Shown here: positions 33,635 through 43,876 of the stretch, piece by piece
Numbering within the stretch: the stretch's first letter is position 1
How the letters are laid out: each line of letters opens with the position of its first letter
Assembly: GCF_002893765.1 (NCBI RefSeq)
Contig: NZ_CP025938.1
Location: 744,001 to 808,000, forward strand
DNA: 64,000 bases
Direction: 5' to 3'
Source of the DNA: Tamlana carrageenivorans
Lineage (GTDB): Bacteria > Bacteroidota > Bacteroidia > Flavobacteriales > Flavobacteriaceae
Notes under the pieces: model-generated
What the model saw: only the letters and a program-made list of their open reading frames with translations
Told to the model about the DNA's origin: nothing
The model's database searches: none
Position numbers and translations under genes: made by a program

Positions 33635-34831
33635 TTAAAGTTGAACCCTTTTTTCAAATATAGTTAAAAACTGGTTTAAAATAATGCCCCAGTTCCTAAT
33701 AGGCATCGACCATTTTTTGGTAGCCTCTCTAAGGGCTAAAAAAGTGGACTTCATAACAGCCTCATCTGTTGGGAATGAGAGCTTTTTTTTAGTGTACTTT
33801 CTGATTTTTCCATTAAGGTTTTCAATAAGGTTGGTAGTGTAAATGATTTTTCTAATTTCAACAGGAAATTCATAAAAAGCAGTAAGCTCATCCCAGTTTT
33901 CTCTCCAGCTTTTAATAGCATAAGAGTACTTGTGTTCCCATTTCTGAGCAAAGTCCTCTAGAGCAGCTTTTGCTGCGTTTTTGGTGGGTGCATCATAGAT
34001 ATTCTTCATGTCTTTTGCAAATTCCTTCTTGTCTTTCCAAACAACATAGCGACAAGCGTTACGAATCTGATGTACCACGCAAATTTGGGTTTTAGATTCA
34101 GGAAAAACATTTTTAATGGTGTCGGTGAAACCGTTAAGATTATCTGTGGCCGTGATAAGCAAATCCTGAACGCCTCTGGCTTTCATATCGGTTAGTACAC
34201 TCATCCAAAAGGCTGCCGATTCATTCTTACCCAGCCAAAGTCCTAAGACTTCCTTTTTACCATCTCTACGGAGTCCTACGGCGATGTACATGGTTTTGTT
34301 AATGACTTTAGAGTTCTCCCGAACCTTAAATACAATACCATCCATCCAAGTAATTAAATATACGGGCTCCAGGGGTCTGTTTTGCCAAGCAATAATATCA
34401 TTGGTAACTTTATCTGTGATACGTGATATGGTAGATGTAGATACATCAAAATCGTAAACTTCTCGGATTTGCTCTTCAATATCAGAATTACTCATACCCT
34501 TGGCATAAAGGCTGATAATGACGTTTTCTATGCCGTCAACCATGTTTGTGCGTTTAGGAACCAGCATAGGGTTAAAAGAAGCTTCTCGGTCTCTGGGAAC
34601 TTTAATATTAGTCTCTCCTAAAGCTGTTTTTATCCTTTTAGATCCATAGCCGTTACGGGTATTGCTATTATTGGATTGCTGATGTTTCTCATAGTCTAAA
34701 TGAGCGTCAAGTTCTCCTTCTAGCATCTTTTCAATACCTCGCTTTTGGATGGATTTTAGAAAAGAGGTTAGTTCGTCTCCTGTTTTGAACTGTTTTAAAA
34801 AATCGTCGTTTAGAAAATCTTCTTTCTTCAT
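33635..34831 (-). CDS. IS256-family (mutator-type) transposase
   Basis: A 398-residue transposase from the ATG at 34831 ([15 protein letters not shown]). The N-terminal part has the mutator-family [12 protein letters not shown] and [16 protein letters not shown]. The catalytic residues are Asp in [15 protein letters not shown] (about residue 167), Asp in [12 protein letters not shown] (about 231), and Glu in [16 protein letters not shown] (about 338), with the C/D-x2-H pattern in [12 protein letters not shown]. The frame is intact and the element has clean ends, so it may be active. It lies inside the araC pseudogene, in the same orientation as that gene. Confidence 0.96.
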   Translation of the reverse strand: MKKEDFLNDDFLKQFKTGDELTSFLKSIQKRGIEKMLEGELDAHLDYEKHQQSNNSNTRNGYGSKRIKTALGETNIKVPRDREASFNPMLVPKRTNMVDGIENVIISLYAKGMSNSDIEEQIREVYDFDVSTSTISRITDKVTNDIIAWQNRPLEPVYLITWMDGIVFKVRENSKVINKTMYIAVGLRRDGKKEVLGLWLGKNESAAFWMSVLTDMKARGVQDLLITATDNLNGFTDTIKNVFPESKTQICVVHQIRNACRYVVWKDKKEFAKDMKNIYDAPTKNAAKAALEDFAQKWEHKYSYAIKSWRENWDELTAFYEFPVEIRKIIYTTNLIENLNGKIRKYTKKKLSFPTDEAVMKSTFLALREATKKWSMPIRNWGIILNQFLTIFEKRVQL

Positions 34832-34851
34832 AAGTGTGTAAATTTTAAAAT

Positions 34852-34897
34852 TAAACAAAAAATATCGAGGGTTGCAACCCTCGATATTTTTTGTTTA
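34852..34897. repeat. Perfect 46-bp palindrome inside the IS256 element
   Basis: Two 23-bp arms without spacer are centred between 34874 and 34875, with core atcgagggttgcaaccctcgat. It lies 20 nt upstream of the transposase ATG, between gene and IS end. In RNA it would form a strong hairpin with A- and U-rich base, able to stop transcription entering from araC or to hide the start of read-through mRNA. Confidence 0.85.
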
Positions 34898-35236
34898 CAC
34901 ACTTTATGAGATACTGCCTTTTCCAGTGACAATTGGGATTTAAGAAAAAGATAGAATTGGATACATTTTCATAGAAAACGTTATCTATTTCAACATCCAT
35001 CACTTCATTTTTAATCCAACACACCGCATAGCTACTTGGCCGTTGCGAGGTGGTAATAGCATTGGTGATCTTCGAAATGTTCACTGCATCCGCCTTCATT
35101 TTAAACCTAATAACCTGTTTTAAAAAAAGTTACAAGTTCTAATATATGAAAAACAATAAAACTAAAACAGCGCAATACTTCGATTAAAAGCATTTCTTCC
35201 AATAAAAAAGCTTCTAATACAATGCCTATACGTAAC

Positions 35237-36175
35237 CTACTTAGTTTTTGGCAAGAATACTTCTGCCATCATACAACGTGCACTACCTCCACCACAGGCT
35301 TCAATAGTATCTAATGAACTTGATAAAATTTTGGTATGTTTTTCTATGGCTGAAATTTGAGATGCTGTTAAGGAATTATAGGCCGACTGACTCATCACAA
35401 GATAAGAAGTGTCGTTAGCACCTTTAACTTGCAACATGTTACCAGCGAAATTTATAACCTGGTCTTCTGTAATATCGATAATTTCCTTTCCATCGTCTTT
35501 AAGATGTTTCACCAAGGCTTTTCGTTCTTTTTTATCGTCTATACTACTCAAACAAACCACGGCAAAAGTTTCACCAATACTCATCATCACATTGGTATGG
35601 TAAATGGCTTTACGCTGATTGTTTACAGTTTGAAAAGCTGTAAAAACAACGGGAGTAAATTCAAAGTCTTCACAAAACTCGATAAATAAATCCTCATCAG
35701 CTCTTGCTGAAAGTCCGCAATAAGCTTTACGATTTCCACGATCTAGAATTAAACTCCCTGTCCCTTCAAGGAAAACATCATCCTCTTCGGCGCTGGTATA
35801 ATCAACCACATTATTGATTTCAAAACCTTTACTTTCTATAATATCTAAAACATCCTCACGGCGTTCCAAACGTCTGTTTTCAGCAAACATAGGATACAAA
35901 CCTACATCACCATTTTCATGAAATGAAATCCAATTATTAGGAAATATGGCATCAGGGGTATCGGTTTCGGGAGTATCATTAACAACAATAACCTCGACAC
36001 CTACGCTTTGTAGCTTTTCAACATAAGCATCAAACTCTTGCTGCGCTTTTAAATTAACCGTTTCAGGTAGGGTATTATCTAAAACCTGCTGATAATAATT
36101 ATTAACAGCCGTTTGTTCATTCATCCTAAAATTTACGGGACGAATCATTAAAATGGTATTTGTTATTTGTTGCAT
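35237..36175 (-). CDS. ctlX: Citrulline hydrolase-type amidinotransferase-fold enzyme
   Basis: A 312-residue enzyme of the guanidino-group-modifying (pentein) superfamily, most like CtlX, which hydrolyses citrulline to ornithine, ammonia and carbon dioxide. I start at ATG 36175 (MQQITNTILMIRPVNF); the TTG at 36196 would overlap the upstream gene. Landmarks are FRMNEQTAVNNYYQ, DAIFPNNWISFHENG with the substrate-site Asp/Asn residues (about 78-92), a His in AIYHTNVMMSIG, and the catalytic Cys301 in CGGGSARCMMAEVF near the C-terminus. It follows a related pentein gene by 17 nt, suggesting one arginine/citrulline degradation unit. Confidence 0.88.
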   Translation of the reverse strand: MQQITNTILMIRPVNFRMNEQTAVNNYYQQVLDNTLPETVNLKAQQEFDAYVEKLQSVGVEVIVVNDTPETDTPDAIFPNNWISFHENGDVGLYPMFAENRRLERREDVLDIIESKGFEINNVVDYTSAEEDDVFLEGTGSLILDRGNRKAYCGLSARADEDLFIEFCEDFEFTPVVFTAFQTVNNQRKAIYHTNVMMSIGETFAVVCLSSIDDKKERKALVKHLKDDGKEIIDITEDQVINFAGNMLQVKGANDTSYLVMSQSAYNSLTASQISAIEKHTKILSSSLDTIEACGGGSARCMMAEVFLPKTK

Positions 36176-36192
36176 GACATTGGGTATTGTAA

Positions 36193-37107
36193 TCAATCTC
36201 TAATTAAAGGTAAGGTAGAACATCGAAGCAATCCTTCTTGTTTACTTATTTCGCTATATAATACCTCTTCAACAGTAAAGCCTTGGTTTCGTAACCAGGA
36301 ATTGAGTCGTGTAAAGCTTTTTTCTGAAATAATAACCTCTTCTGAAATGGAGAAAACATTACTATTCATATCGTACATTTCTTGTTTGGTAATTTCAAAG
36401 ATATTTTTTTTTTCGAAGAAATCGACCAACCACTCATATTCACTTTCATTTAGAAATCCATTTTTATGAAGAATGGCTTTATCATGACCGATAGGCTGAA
36501 AACAACAATCCAAATGTAAAGCATTTTCTTTTGCATTGGTATTCGACTTTCGAAGTTCAAAAGATTTCACGGTTTTATGAGGAAATAACTCTTGAATGGC
36601 AATTACGGCGTCGAGATTAGTTCGCGCAGTAATTAAATCTGGGTAATCTGAACCTGAGTAGGTCCCTATAAAAATATAGTCATTCCAAAGAATCACATCC
36701 CCACCTTCGGCATGACATTCATCTGGAAGAATGATTCTGTCTTCTGGATTTACTTGATTCCACAAGTATTTTATGGCTTCAACTTCTTCCTCTCTGTTGG
36801 GTAATATATTGGATTTAATAATCTTATTTTCAATAACAAAAGCTATGTCTCTAGAGAAAATCTGATTGCAATTATTAATTATTTCAGGTCTATAGACGGT
36901 AACATCATACTTTTTAAACACCGCTACGACTTCCTCCATCTCGCGAATCATGTCTTCTTCTAGGGGGTAAGTACCTGCTTTTAGGTGCTCAATACTTTTC
37001 GGATCGTAGCACTCTTCAATTTTAGGAATGGCTCCATTACTTTCTGCTGTACCCAATACAACGGCACGCAGTCTAGATGTTTCGTTTTGAATATTTAATT
37101 TCAACAT
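36193..37107 (-). CDS. Amidinotransferase/dimethylargininase-like enzyme
   Basis: A 304-residue pentein-fold enzyme. AEGGDVILWNDYIFIGTYSG (about residues 129-148) and a His in NALHLDCCFQP fit the guanidino-binding and catalytic sites, and Cys296 in LLRCSTLPLIRD is placed like the nucleophile of arginine deiminases and dimethylargininases. Candidate reactions are hydrolysis of arginine or dimethylarginine to citrulline, or amidine transfer; sequence alone does not decide. Paired with ctlX, hydrolysis to citrulline would make the pathway continuous. It lies 152 nt after gltA, beyond that gene's terminator. Confidence 0.82.
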   Translation of the reverse strand: MLKLNIQNETSRLRAVVLGTAESNGAIPKIEECYDPKSIEHLKAGTYPLEEDMIREMEEVVAVFKKYDVTVYRPEIINNCNQIFSRDIAFVIENKIIKSNILPNREEEVEAIKYLWNQVNPEDRIILPDECHAEGGDVILWNDYIFIGTYSGSDYPDLITARTNLDAVIAIQELFPHKTVKSFELRKSNTNAKENALHLDCCFQPIGHDKAILHKNGFLNESEYEWLVDFFEKKNIFEITKQEMYDMNSNVFSISEEVIISEKSFTRLNSWLRNQGFTVEEVLYSEISKQEGLLRCSTLPLIRD

Positions 37108-37207
37108 ACACTAAACCAAAAAAACAGATTAAATTTTAAAGGCTCAAAACTAGTAATAATTACAAGGTTAAAGTATGATTTTTTTAAGATATTGCTATAA
37201 AAAAGAA

Positions 37208-37233
37208 AAGTTTCACAGAAAACTGTGAAACTT
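37208..37233 (-). terminator. Terminator after gltA
   Basis: A perfect 11-bp stem (37208-37218 with 37223-37233) with a 4-nt loop, followed on the minus strand by a T-rich tail, lies 27 nt past the gltA stop. Confidence 0.88.
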
Positions 37234-37259
37234 AACCTTACAAAAACAATAATTATGTA

Positions 37260-38546
37260 TTATCTTTCTTCAACAGGAACGAATTTTCTTTCCGTTGCCC
37301 CGATATAAATTTGTCTTGGTCTTCCAATAGGTTCCTTTTTAAGACGCATTTCTCTCCATTGTGCAATCCATCCAGGTAAACGTCCTATAGCAAACATAAC
37401 CGTAAACATATCGGTTGGAATGCCCATCGCTCTGTAAATGATTCCTGAATAAAAATCTACATTAGGATATAGTTTTCTATCTACAAAATATTGATCTTTT
37501 AAAGCCTCTTGTTCTAAACCTTCTGCAATGCTTAAGATTGGATCTTCAATACCTAATTGACTTAATACCTCGTCGGCTGCTTTTTTAATGATCTTAGCAC
37601 GTGGATCGAAGTTTTTATAAACACGGTGTCCGAATCCCATTAAACGGAAAGGGTCGTTTTTATCTTTTGCTTTAGCCATGTATTTTTTCGTGTCGCCACC
37701 ATCGGCTTGAATAGCTTCAAGCATTTCAAGCACAGCTTGGTTCGCACCCCCGTGAAGAGGCCCCCATAATGCTGAAATACCTGCGGAAATTGAAGCAAAT
37801 AAACCTGCGTGAGACGATCCTACAATTCTAACTGTAGAGGTAGAACAGTTTTGCTCATGGTCGGCGTGTAAAATTAATAACTTATCTAAAGCATCAACCA
37901 ACACTTTATTTTGCACATACTCGCCATTAGGTTTTTTGAACATCATTTTTAAGATATTCTCTACGTAACCTAAGGAGTTATCACCGTAATCTAATGGTAA
38001 ACCAGATTTTTTTCTATAGGTCCAAGCCACAAGAACAGGCATTTTACCTAAAATTCTTACTACAGACTTGTACATGTCTGCCTCAGACTCAACATTCACA
38101 GAAGAGGGGTTGAAAGCTGTTAATGCACTTGTTAAGGAAGAAATAATTCCCATCGGGTGAGCCGATTTAGGGAAGGCTTCAATAATTTTCTTTATATCCT
38201 CATCGACATAAGATTCGGCCCTAATATCATCGTGAAACTTATCATTTTGTTCCTTAGTAGGGAGCTCACCAAAAATCAATAAGTATGCTACTTCTAGGAA
38301 ATCTGCATTTTCAGCTACTTCATCAATTGAATAACCACGATATCTTAAAATTCCTTTTTCACCGTCTAAAAAAGTAATAGCACTTTCACAGGCACCAGTA
38401 TTTTTATATCCTGGATCAATTGTAATAACACCTTCAGTTGCGGTTCTTAATTTCGTTATATCTATTGCTAGTTCATTTTCTGTTCCTTTTATTAAAGGAA
38501 ATTCATATTTTTTACCATCAATATCAATGGTAGCTTTATCTGCCAT
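37260..38546 (-). CDS. gltA: Citrate synthase
   Basis: A 428-residue hexamer-type bacterial citrate synthase that condenses oxaloacetate and acetyl-CoA in the TCA cycle. The N-terminal beta region typical of Gram-negative type II enzymes is present. Catalytic residues are visible: His in LHADHEQNCSTSTVR and GPLHGGANQAVLEML, the arginine and His of GFGHRVYKNFDPRA (about residue 309), and Asp in NVDFYSGIIYRAMGIP (about residue 366). The C-terminus carries the usual QWREM...RPRQIYIG. It is flanked by terminators on both sides (37208 and 38668), so it is probably monocistronic. Confidence 0.97.
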   Translation of the reverse strand: MADKATIDIDGKKYEFPLIKGTENELAIDITKLRTATEGVITIDPGYKNTGACESAITFLDGEKGILRYRGYSIDEVAENADFLEVAYLLIFGELPTKEQNDKFHDDIRAESYVDEDIKKIIEAFPKSAHPMGIISSLTSALTAFNPSSVNVESEADMYKSVVRILGKMPVLVAWTYRKKSGLPLDYGDNSLGYVENILKMMFKKPNGEYVQNKVLVDALDKLLILHADHEQNCSTSTVRIVGSSHAGLFASISAGISALWGPLHGGANQAVLEMLEAIQADGGDTKKYMAKAKDKNDPFRLMGFGHRVYKNFDPRAKIIKKAADEVLSQLGIEDPILSIAEGLEQEALKDQYFVDRKLYPNVDFYSGIIYRAMGIPTDMFTVMFAIGRLPGWIAQWREMRLKKEPIGRPRQIYIGATERKFVPVEER

Positions 38547-38667
38547 ACTATAATGTGAGTTTAATTTATTTTTGCGGAACGCTAATTTAAGAAATATATC
38601 GCCTTATTTAGAAAGATTATTTAGAATGTTTTTTTCAATTGACAAATTGATAAAATTGATGTTAAAT

Positions 38668-38700
38668 AAAAAGCGATTATTAAAATAATAATCGCTTTTT
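38668..38700 (-). terminator. Terminator after eno
   Basis: A perfect 15-bp stem (38668-38682 with 38686-38700) closes an AAA loop; the A/T ends supply tails on both strands. It lies 27 nt beyond the eno stop. Confidence 0.9.
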
Positions 38701-38727
38701 TATCTATACTTCAAAAGAAGTTGGATG

Positions 38728-40032
<1,305 letters not shown>

Positions 40033-40051
40033 TTAAAACTTTATATTAATT

Positions 40052-40059
40052 CAAATTTA
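40052..40059 (-). promoter_or_regulatory. -7 promoter element of eno
   Basis: TAAATTTG on the minus strand matches TAnnTTTG and ends 31 nt before the eno ATG. A TTTG occurs upstream, but with a spacer of about 23 nt, longer than usual. Confidence 0.55.
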
Positions 40060-40137
40060 CGGCTAAATCTGGTTTTTAAGGGCAAAATTTTAAAGAAATT
40101 AACAGAATAATTCTCTACAACGTTTTAGTAAAAAAAA

Positions 40138-40167
40138 TCCCCTTCAATAGCAAAGTATTAAAGGGGA
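40138..40167 (-). terminator. Terminator after carA
   Basis: A 12-bp stem (40138-40149 with 40156-40167, one G-U pair) with a 6-nt loop is followed on the minus strand by a run of seven Ts. It separates carA from eno. Confidence 0.9.
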
Positions 40168-40177
40168 AGTAAAAGTT

Positions 40178-41281
40178 TTATTTTTTAATATTTTCTATAA
40201 ATTGATCGAAAAGATAATCAGAATCATGCGGACCAGGACTAGCCTCTGGGTGATACTGAACCGAGAAACAATTTTTACTTTTCATGGCTAAGCCTGCAAC
40301 GGTATTATCGTTTAAGTGCACATGCGTAACTTCCAAGTCTGGATGTGCTTCGGCCTCTTCCCTATTCACGGCAAAACCATGATTTTGAGAGGTAATTTCA
40401 CCTTTGCCTGTAATCATATTTTTTACAGGATGATTGATTCCTCTATGACCATTGTGCATTTTATAGGTAGAAATACCGTTAGCACGTGCAATCACTTGGT
40501 GTCCTAAACAGATACCAAACAACGGTAAATCTCTTTTAATAATTTCTTTGGCCACTTCTTGAGCTTCTACTAAAGGTTCTGGATCTCCAGGTCCATTAGA
40601 TAAAAAATAACCATCGGGATTAAAGGCTTCTAAATCAGAAAAAGAAGCGTTGTAAGGAAATACTTTAATATAAACATCACGTTTAGCGATGTTTCTTAAT
40701 ATGTTCTTTTTAATACCAATATCTAGGGCTGCTACTTTATATGTCGCATTTTCATCGCCAAAATAATATGGTTCTTTAGTAGAGACTTTAGAGGCCAACT
40801 CAAGCCCCTCCATATTAGGTACTTCTGCTAATTGTTTCTTAAGACCTTCAATATTATCTACTTCCGTTGAAATTAGCGCATTCATCGCTCCATGATCTCG
40901 AATATAGCTTACTAGAGCACGGGTATCAACATCAGAAATAGCGAGTAAATTATTTTTATCTAAAAATTCTTCTAGAGAAGCATCGGCGTCTACTCTTGAA
41001 TATTCATAACTAAAATTTTTAACAATTAACCCTGCAATTTTAATGGAATCGGATTCTACTTCTTCAGAGTTTGTTCCATAGTTACCAATATGGGCATTAG
41101 TAGCTACCATTAGTTGTCCGTAATAAGAAGGGTCCGTAAAAATTTCTTGGTAACCAGTCATTCCCGTATTAAAACATACTTCTCCAAAAGAAGTTCCTTG
41201 TTTATTACCAACTGCCTTACCGTGAAAAATGGTACCATCAGCTAAAAGAACGATGGCTTTGTTTCTTTTTTGATATTTCAT
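40178..41281 (-). CDS. carA: Carbamoyl-phosphate synthase small subunit
   Basis: A 367-residue glutaminase subunit that supplies ammonia to CarB for carbamoyl phosphate, used in pyrimidine and arginine synthesis. The N-terminal domain has GEVCFNTGMTGYQEIFTDPS (about residues 32-51). The class I amidotransferase domain has SNGPGDPEPL, the nucleophile Cys in FGICLGHQVIA (about residue 258) and His/Glu in SVQYHPEASPGPHD. Length is close to E. coli CarA (382). carB is not in the window, so the two subunits are encoded apart here. An upstream hairpin (41297-41319) lies in its leader. Confidence 0.96.
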   Translation of the reverse strand: MKYQKRNKAIVLLADGTIFHGKAVGNKQGTSFGEVCFNTGMTGYQEIFTDPSYYGQLMVATNAHIGNYGTNSEEVESDSIKIAGLIVKNFSYEYSRVDADASLEEFLDKNNLLAISDVDTRALVSYIRDHGAMNALISTEVDNIEGLKKQLAEVPNMEGLELASKVSTKEPYYFGDENATYKVAALDIGIKKNILRNIAKRDVYIKVFPYNASFSDLEAFNPDGYFLSNGPGDPEPLVEAQEVAKEIIKRDLPLFGICLGHQVIARANGISTYKMHNGHRGINHPVKNMITGKGEITSQNHGFAVNREEAEAHPDLEVTHVHLNDNTVAGLAMKSKNCFSVQYHPEASPGPHDSDYLFDQFIENIKK

Positions 41282-41296
41282 ATGATTCTTATGAGC

Positions 41297-41319
41297 TTCC
41301 TGAGGTTAGCTTTCAGGAA
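41297..41319 (-). promoter_or_regulatory. Hairpin in the carA leader
   Basis: A 7-bp stem (41297-41303 with 41313-41319, 9-nt loop) lies 16 nt before the carA ATG, with no T-tract, so it is not a standard terminator. It may affect translation of carA; that is only inference. Confidence 0.35.
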
Positions 41320-41345
41320 AAAAGTTTTACAAAATTGCGCAAAAA

Positions 41346-41374
41346 AAAGGATAAACTAAAATAGTTTATCCTTT
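41346..41374 (-). terminator. Terminator after rplQ (end of ribosomal protein block)
   Basis: A perfect 13-bp stem (41346-41358 with 41362-41374) with a 3-nt loop is followed on the minus strand by at least five Ts. It lies 28 nt after the rplQ stop. Confidence 0.92.
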
Positions 41375-41401
41375 ATATTTTAAAATGCTTATCAACATTT
41401 A

Positions 41402-41875
41402 TTATTCCTCTTCGTTTGAAGCTTTAGTTTCAACTGGAGCAGTTTCAGCTGGTTTAGAACCACCTCTTCTACTTCTTCTTGTTGTTTTCTTCTTAGCTTT
41501 ATCAGCGTTGTAGATTTCGTTATAATCAACTAATTCTATCATCGCCATATCAGCGTTATCACCTAAACGATTACCTAATTTGATAATTCTAGTATAACCT
41601 CCTGGTCTGTCAGCAATTTTTACAGCTACTTCTCTGAATAATTCAGTTACTGCATCTTTTTGTCTCAAGCTTGCCATAACAATACGTCTGTTATGTGTGC
41701 TATCAACTTTAGATTTAGTAATCATTGGCTCAACAAATTGTTTTAAAGCCTTTGCTTTAGCAACAGTAGTATTAATACGCTTGTGCTCGATTAAAGAACA
41801 AGCCATATTAGCTAACATAGCTTTTCTATGTGCTGTTTTTCTACCTAAGTGGTTTACTTTTTTTCCGTGTCTCAT
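41402..41875 (-). CDS. rplQ: Ribosomal protein bL17
   Basis: A large-subunit protein of 157 residues near the tunnel exit. The first 115 residues are the standard L17 domain ([20 protein letters not shown], then [17 protein letters not shown]). The last 40 are a family extension rich in Lys/Arg, then Ala/Glu ([15 protein letters not shown]), longer than E. coli L17 (127 residues) and common in Bacteroidota. It is the last gene of the rpsD-rpoA-rplQ group and precedes a strong terminator. Confidence 0.96.
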   Translation of the reverse strand: MRHGKKVNHLGRKTAHRKAMLANMACSLIEHKRINTTVAKAKALKQFVEPMITKSKVDSTHNRRIVMASLRQKDAVTELFREVAVKIADRPGGYTRIIKLGNRLGDNADMAMIELVDYNEIYNADKAKKKTTRRSRRGGSKPAETAPVETKASNEEE

Positions 41876-41994
41876 GACATTTTAAATTTGACATCATCTT
41901 GCTACCAGATCCGTTTTGGAGAGCAAATTATGAGTCGTTAATAATTATTTGTTGATAAATTAGAAACTTAAATGGGTTACCCCGAATAAATCCC

Positions 41995-42987
41995 TTAGTC
42001 TTTATCTAATTTATATTTACTTAAATCCATTCCAAAATTAAGACCTTTAACATTAACAAGCTCTTCAAGCTCAGTTAAAGATTTTTTACCAAAGTTTCTG
42101 AATTTCATTAAATCATTTTTATTGAATGATACTAAGTCACCTAAAGTATCAACTTCAGCAGCTTTTAAACAGTTAAGTGCACGAACAGATAAATCCATAT
42201 CGATTAACTTTGTTTTAAGCAACTGTCTCATGTGAAGTGATTCCTCATCATAAGTTTCAGTTTGTGCAATTTCATCAGCCTCTAAAGTGATACGCTCATC
42301 AGAGAATAACATAAAGTGGTGAATTAAAGTTTTAGCACCTTCAGTTAAAGCGTCTTGTGGAGAGATTGAACCATCGGTAATGATTTCAAAAACTAATTTT
42401 TCGTAATCAGTTTTTTGCTCAACACGGTAGTTTTCAATACTATACTTAACGTTTTTTATTGGTGTGTAAATTGAATCTGTAAAGATGGTTCCAATTGGTG
42501 CAGAAGCTTTTTTATTTTCTTCAGCAGGAACATATCCTCTACCTTTTTCAATTGTGATTTCCATGTTAAAGTTCACTTTAGGATCTAAATTACAGATCAC
42601 TAATCCAGTGTTTAACACTTGAAACCCAGAAATAAATTTCTGAAAATCGCCAGCTGTAATTCTATCTTGTCCAGAGATTGAAATTGAAATTGATTCATTA
42701 TCAATATCATCAATTTGTCTCTTAAAACGCACTTGTTTTAAGTTTAAGATAATTTCTGTAACGTCTTCTACAACGCCAGAAATAGCTGAAAATTCATGAT
42801 CTACACCTTCAATTCTTACTGAAGTGATTGCAAATCCTTCTAAAGAAGATAATAATACTCTTCTTAATGCATTACCAACTGTAAGACCATAACCAGGTTC
42901 TAGAGGTCTGAATTCGAATTTTCCTTCGAAATCAGTAGAATCGATCATGATTACTTTGTCGGGCTTTTGAAAATTAAATACTGCCAT
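41995..42987 (-). CDS. rpoA: RNA polymerase alpha subunit
   Basis: A 330-residue subunit that dimerises to start polymerase assembly. The N-terminal domain has [20 protein letters not shown] (about residues 27-46) and [18 protein letters not shown]. The C-terminal domain, which contacts UP elements and activators, runs from about residue 250: [20 protein letters not shown], then [20 protein letters not shown] and [17 protein letters not shown]. Length equals the E. coli value (329) within one residue. It sits between rpsD and rplQ, the usual alpha-operon order. Confidence 0.98.
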   Translation of the reverse strand: MAVFNFQKPDKVIMIDSTDFEGKFEFRPLEPGYGLTVGNALRRVLLSSLEGFAITSVRIEGVDHEFSAISGVVEDVTEIILNLKQVRFKRQIDDIDNESISISISGQDRITAGDFQKFISGFQVLNTGLVICNLDPKVNFNMEITIEKGRGYVPAEENKKASAPIGTIFTDSIYTPIKNVKYSIENYRVEQKTDYEKLVFEIITDGSISPQDALTEGAKTLIHHFMLFSDERITLEADEIAQTETYDEESLHMRQLLKTKLIDMDLSVRALNCLKAAEVDTLGDLVSFNKNDLMKFRNFGKKSLTELEELVNVKGLNFGMDLSKYKLDKD

Positions 42988-43084
42988 TTTGTTTCTTCGT
43001 TTTAATTGTTATTTGGTTGCGCGGTTTATAAGTTTGAAGAAAGACGAATAAACCCTTTGGCCAAATACCAATATGGTTAATTTA

Positions 43085-43690
43085 TTATTTAGAATATAAT
43101 TCGACGATAAACTGTTCGTTTATGTTTTCTGGAATTTGAATTCTTTGAGGTACAGAAACGTAAGTTCCCTGTTTTGTATCGTTGTTCCAAGTAATCCACT
43201 CGTAAACCGTGCTAGCATTAGAAAGAGATCTTTCGATAGCTTCAAGAGATTTAGATTTTTCACGAACAGCAACAACATCACCAGCATGTAATTGGTAAGA
43301 TGGAATGTTTACAATTTCTCCATTTACAGTAATATGTCTGTGAGAAACTAATTGTCTGGCACCGCTTCTAGTTGGAGCAATACCCATTCTGAATACTACG
43401 TTATCTAATCTAGACTCACATAATTGAAGTAATACTTCACCAGTAATACCTTGAGCAGCTCTCGCTTTTTTAAACAATCCTCTAAATTGACGTTCTAAAA
43501 TACCGTAAGTATATTTAGCTTTTTGTTTCGCTTCTAATTGAATTGCGTATTCAGATTTTTTACCACGTCTTCTGTTGTTTCCATGTTGCCCAGGAGGGTA
43601 ATTTCTTTTTTCGAAAGATTTGTCATCTCCGAAAATAGCTTCGCCAAATTTACGAGCTATTTTAGTTTTAGGACCAGTATATCTTGCCAT
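43085..43690 (-). CDS. rpsD: Ribosomal protein uS4
   Basis: A 201-residue primary 16S-binding protein and, in many bacteria, a translational repressor of its operon. The N-terminal part ([20 protein letters not shown]) lacks the Cys-rich zinc knuckle found in some S4 proteins. The S4 RNA-binding domain follows ([20 protein letters not shown], then [20 protein letters not shown]). A terminator and a TAnnTTTG element lie in the 186 nt before it, so it probably starts the rpsD-rpoA-rplQ transcript. Confidence 0.97.
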   Translation of the reverse strand: MARYTGPKTKIARKFGEAIFGDDKSFEKRNYPPGQHGNNRRRGKKSEYAIQLEAKQKAKYTYGILERQFRGLFKKARAAQGITGEVLLQLCESRLDNVVFRMGIAPTRSGARQLVSHRHITVNGEIVNIPSYQLHAGDVVAVREKSKSLEAIERSLSNASTVYEWITWNNDTKQGTYVSVPQRIQIPENINEQFIVELYSK

Positions 43691-43788
43691 AATAAATTTA
43701 ATTAAGGGAGTGATTATGAATTAAGGTCTTAATCTTATCCTTCGATAATCTCTTGATCTCCCGTTGATACTTGTTTTTTTTCAGTTTG

Positions 43789-43796
43789 CAAATGTA
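43789..43796 (-). promoter_or_regulatory. -7 promoter element of rpsD-rpoA-rplQ
   Basis: TACATTTG on the minus strand matches TAnnTTTG. It begins 4 nt beyond the terminator stem at 43801-43841 and leaves a leader of about 90 nt before rpsD. The -33 position falls inside the terminator and is not TTTG. Confidence 0.5.
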
Positions 43797-43800
43797 TACA

Positions 43801-43841
43801 AAAAATTAATACCACCTAGCCTGTAGGTGATATTAATTTTT
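43801..43841 (-). terminator. Terminator after rpsK
   Basis: An 18-bp stem (43801-43818 with 43824-43841, one wobble pair) closes a 5-nt loop and ends in a T-rich tract on the minus strand, 36 nt after the rpsK stop. It divides the alpha operon. Confidence 0.88.
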
Positions 43842-43876
43842 AATTTGCTTTATTTAAGCCTCTAAATAGAATGAGA

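Larger units (their letters stand above)
33586..34918 (-). mobile_element. IS256-family insertion sequence
   Basis: The element is 1333 bp. Its terminal inverted repeats are 24 bp with 20 matches (33586-33609 and the complement of 34895-34918), sharing TAAAGTGTGTAA. An 8-bp target duplication, ttttccag, flanks it at 33578-33585 and 34919-34926; removing the element with one copy restores NCHWKIIKND in the araC gene. An extra subterminal repeat (ATCGAGGGTT) lies inside each end; on the right side it is part of a 46-bp palindrome. Confidence 0.93.
31700..35099 (-). pseudogene. AraC-family regulator broken by two ISs and a frameshift
   Basis: Three pieces read in order on the minus strand: 35099-34919 (MKADAVNISKITNA...NPNCHW), 33585-33373 (WKIIKNDQISHAGY...LLGSQL) and 32116-31700. 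The last piece has AraC helix-turn-helix marks (SPKYLNECVKGVLGV, SIKEISFDLGFSSPDYFSYF). Removing the IS256 and IS3 elements with one copy of each target duplication leaves 803 nt, one short of 268 codons. The missing base falls near 31865-31870, between VGTN and IIEQLL. The original was thus a regulator of about 267 residues. The decayed cupin gene 100 nt downstream was probably its operon partner or target. Confidence 0.88.
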
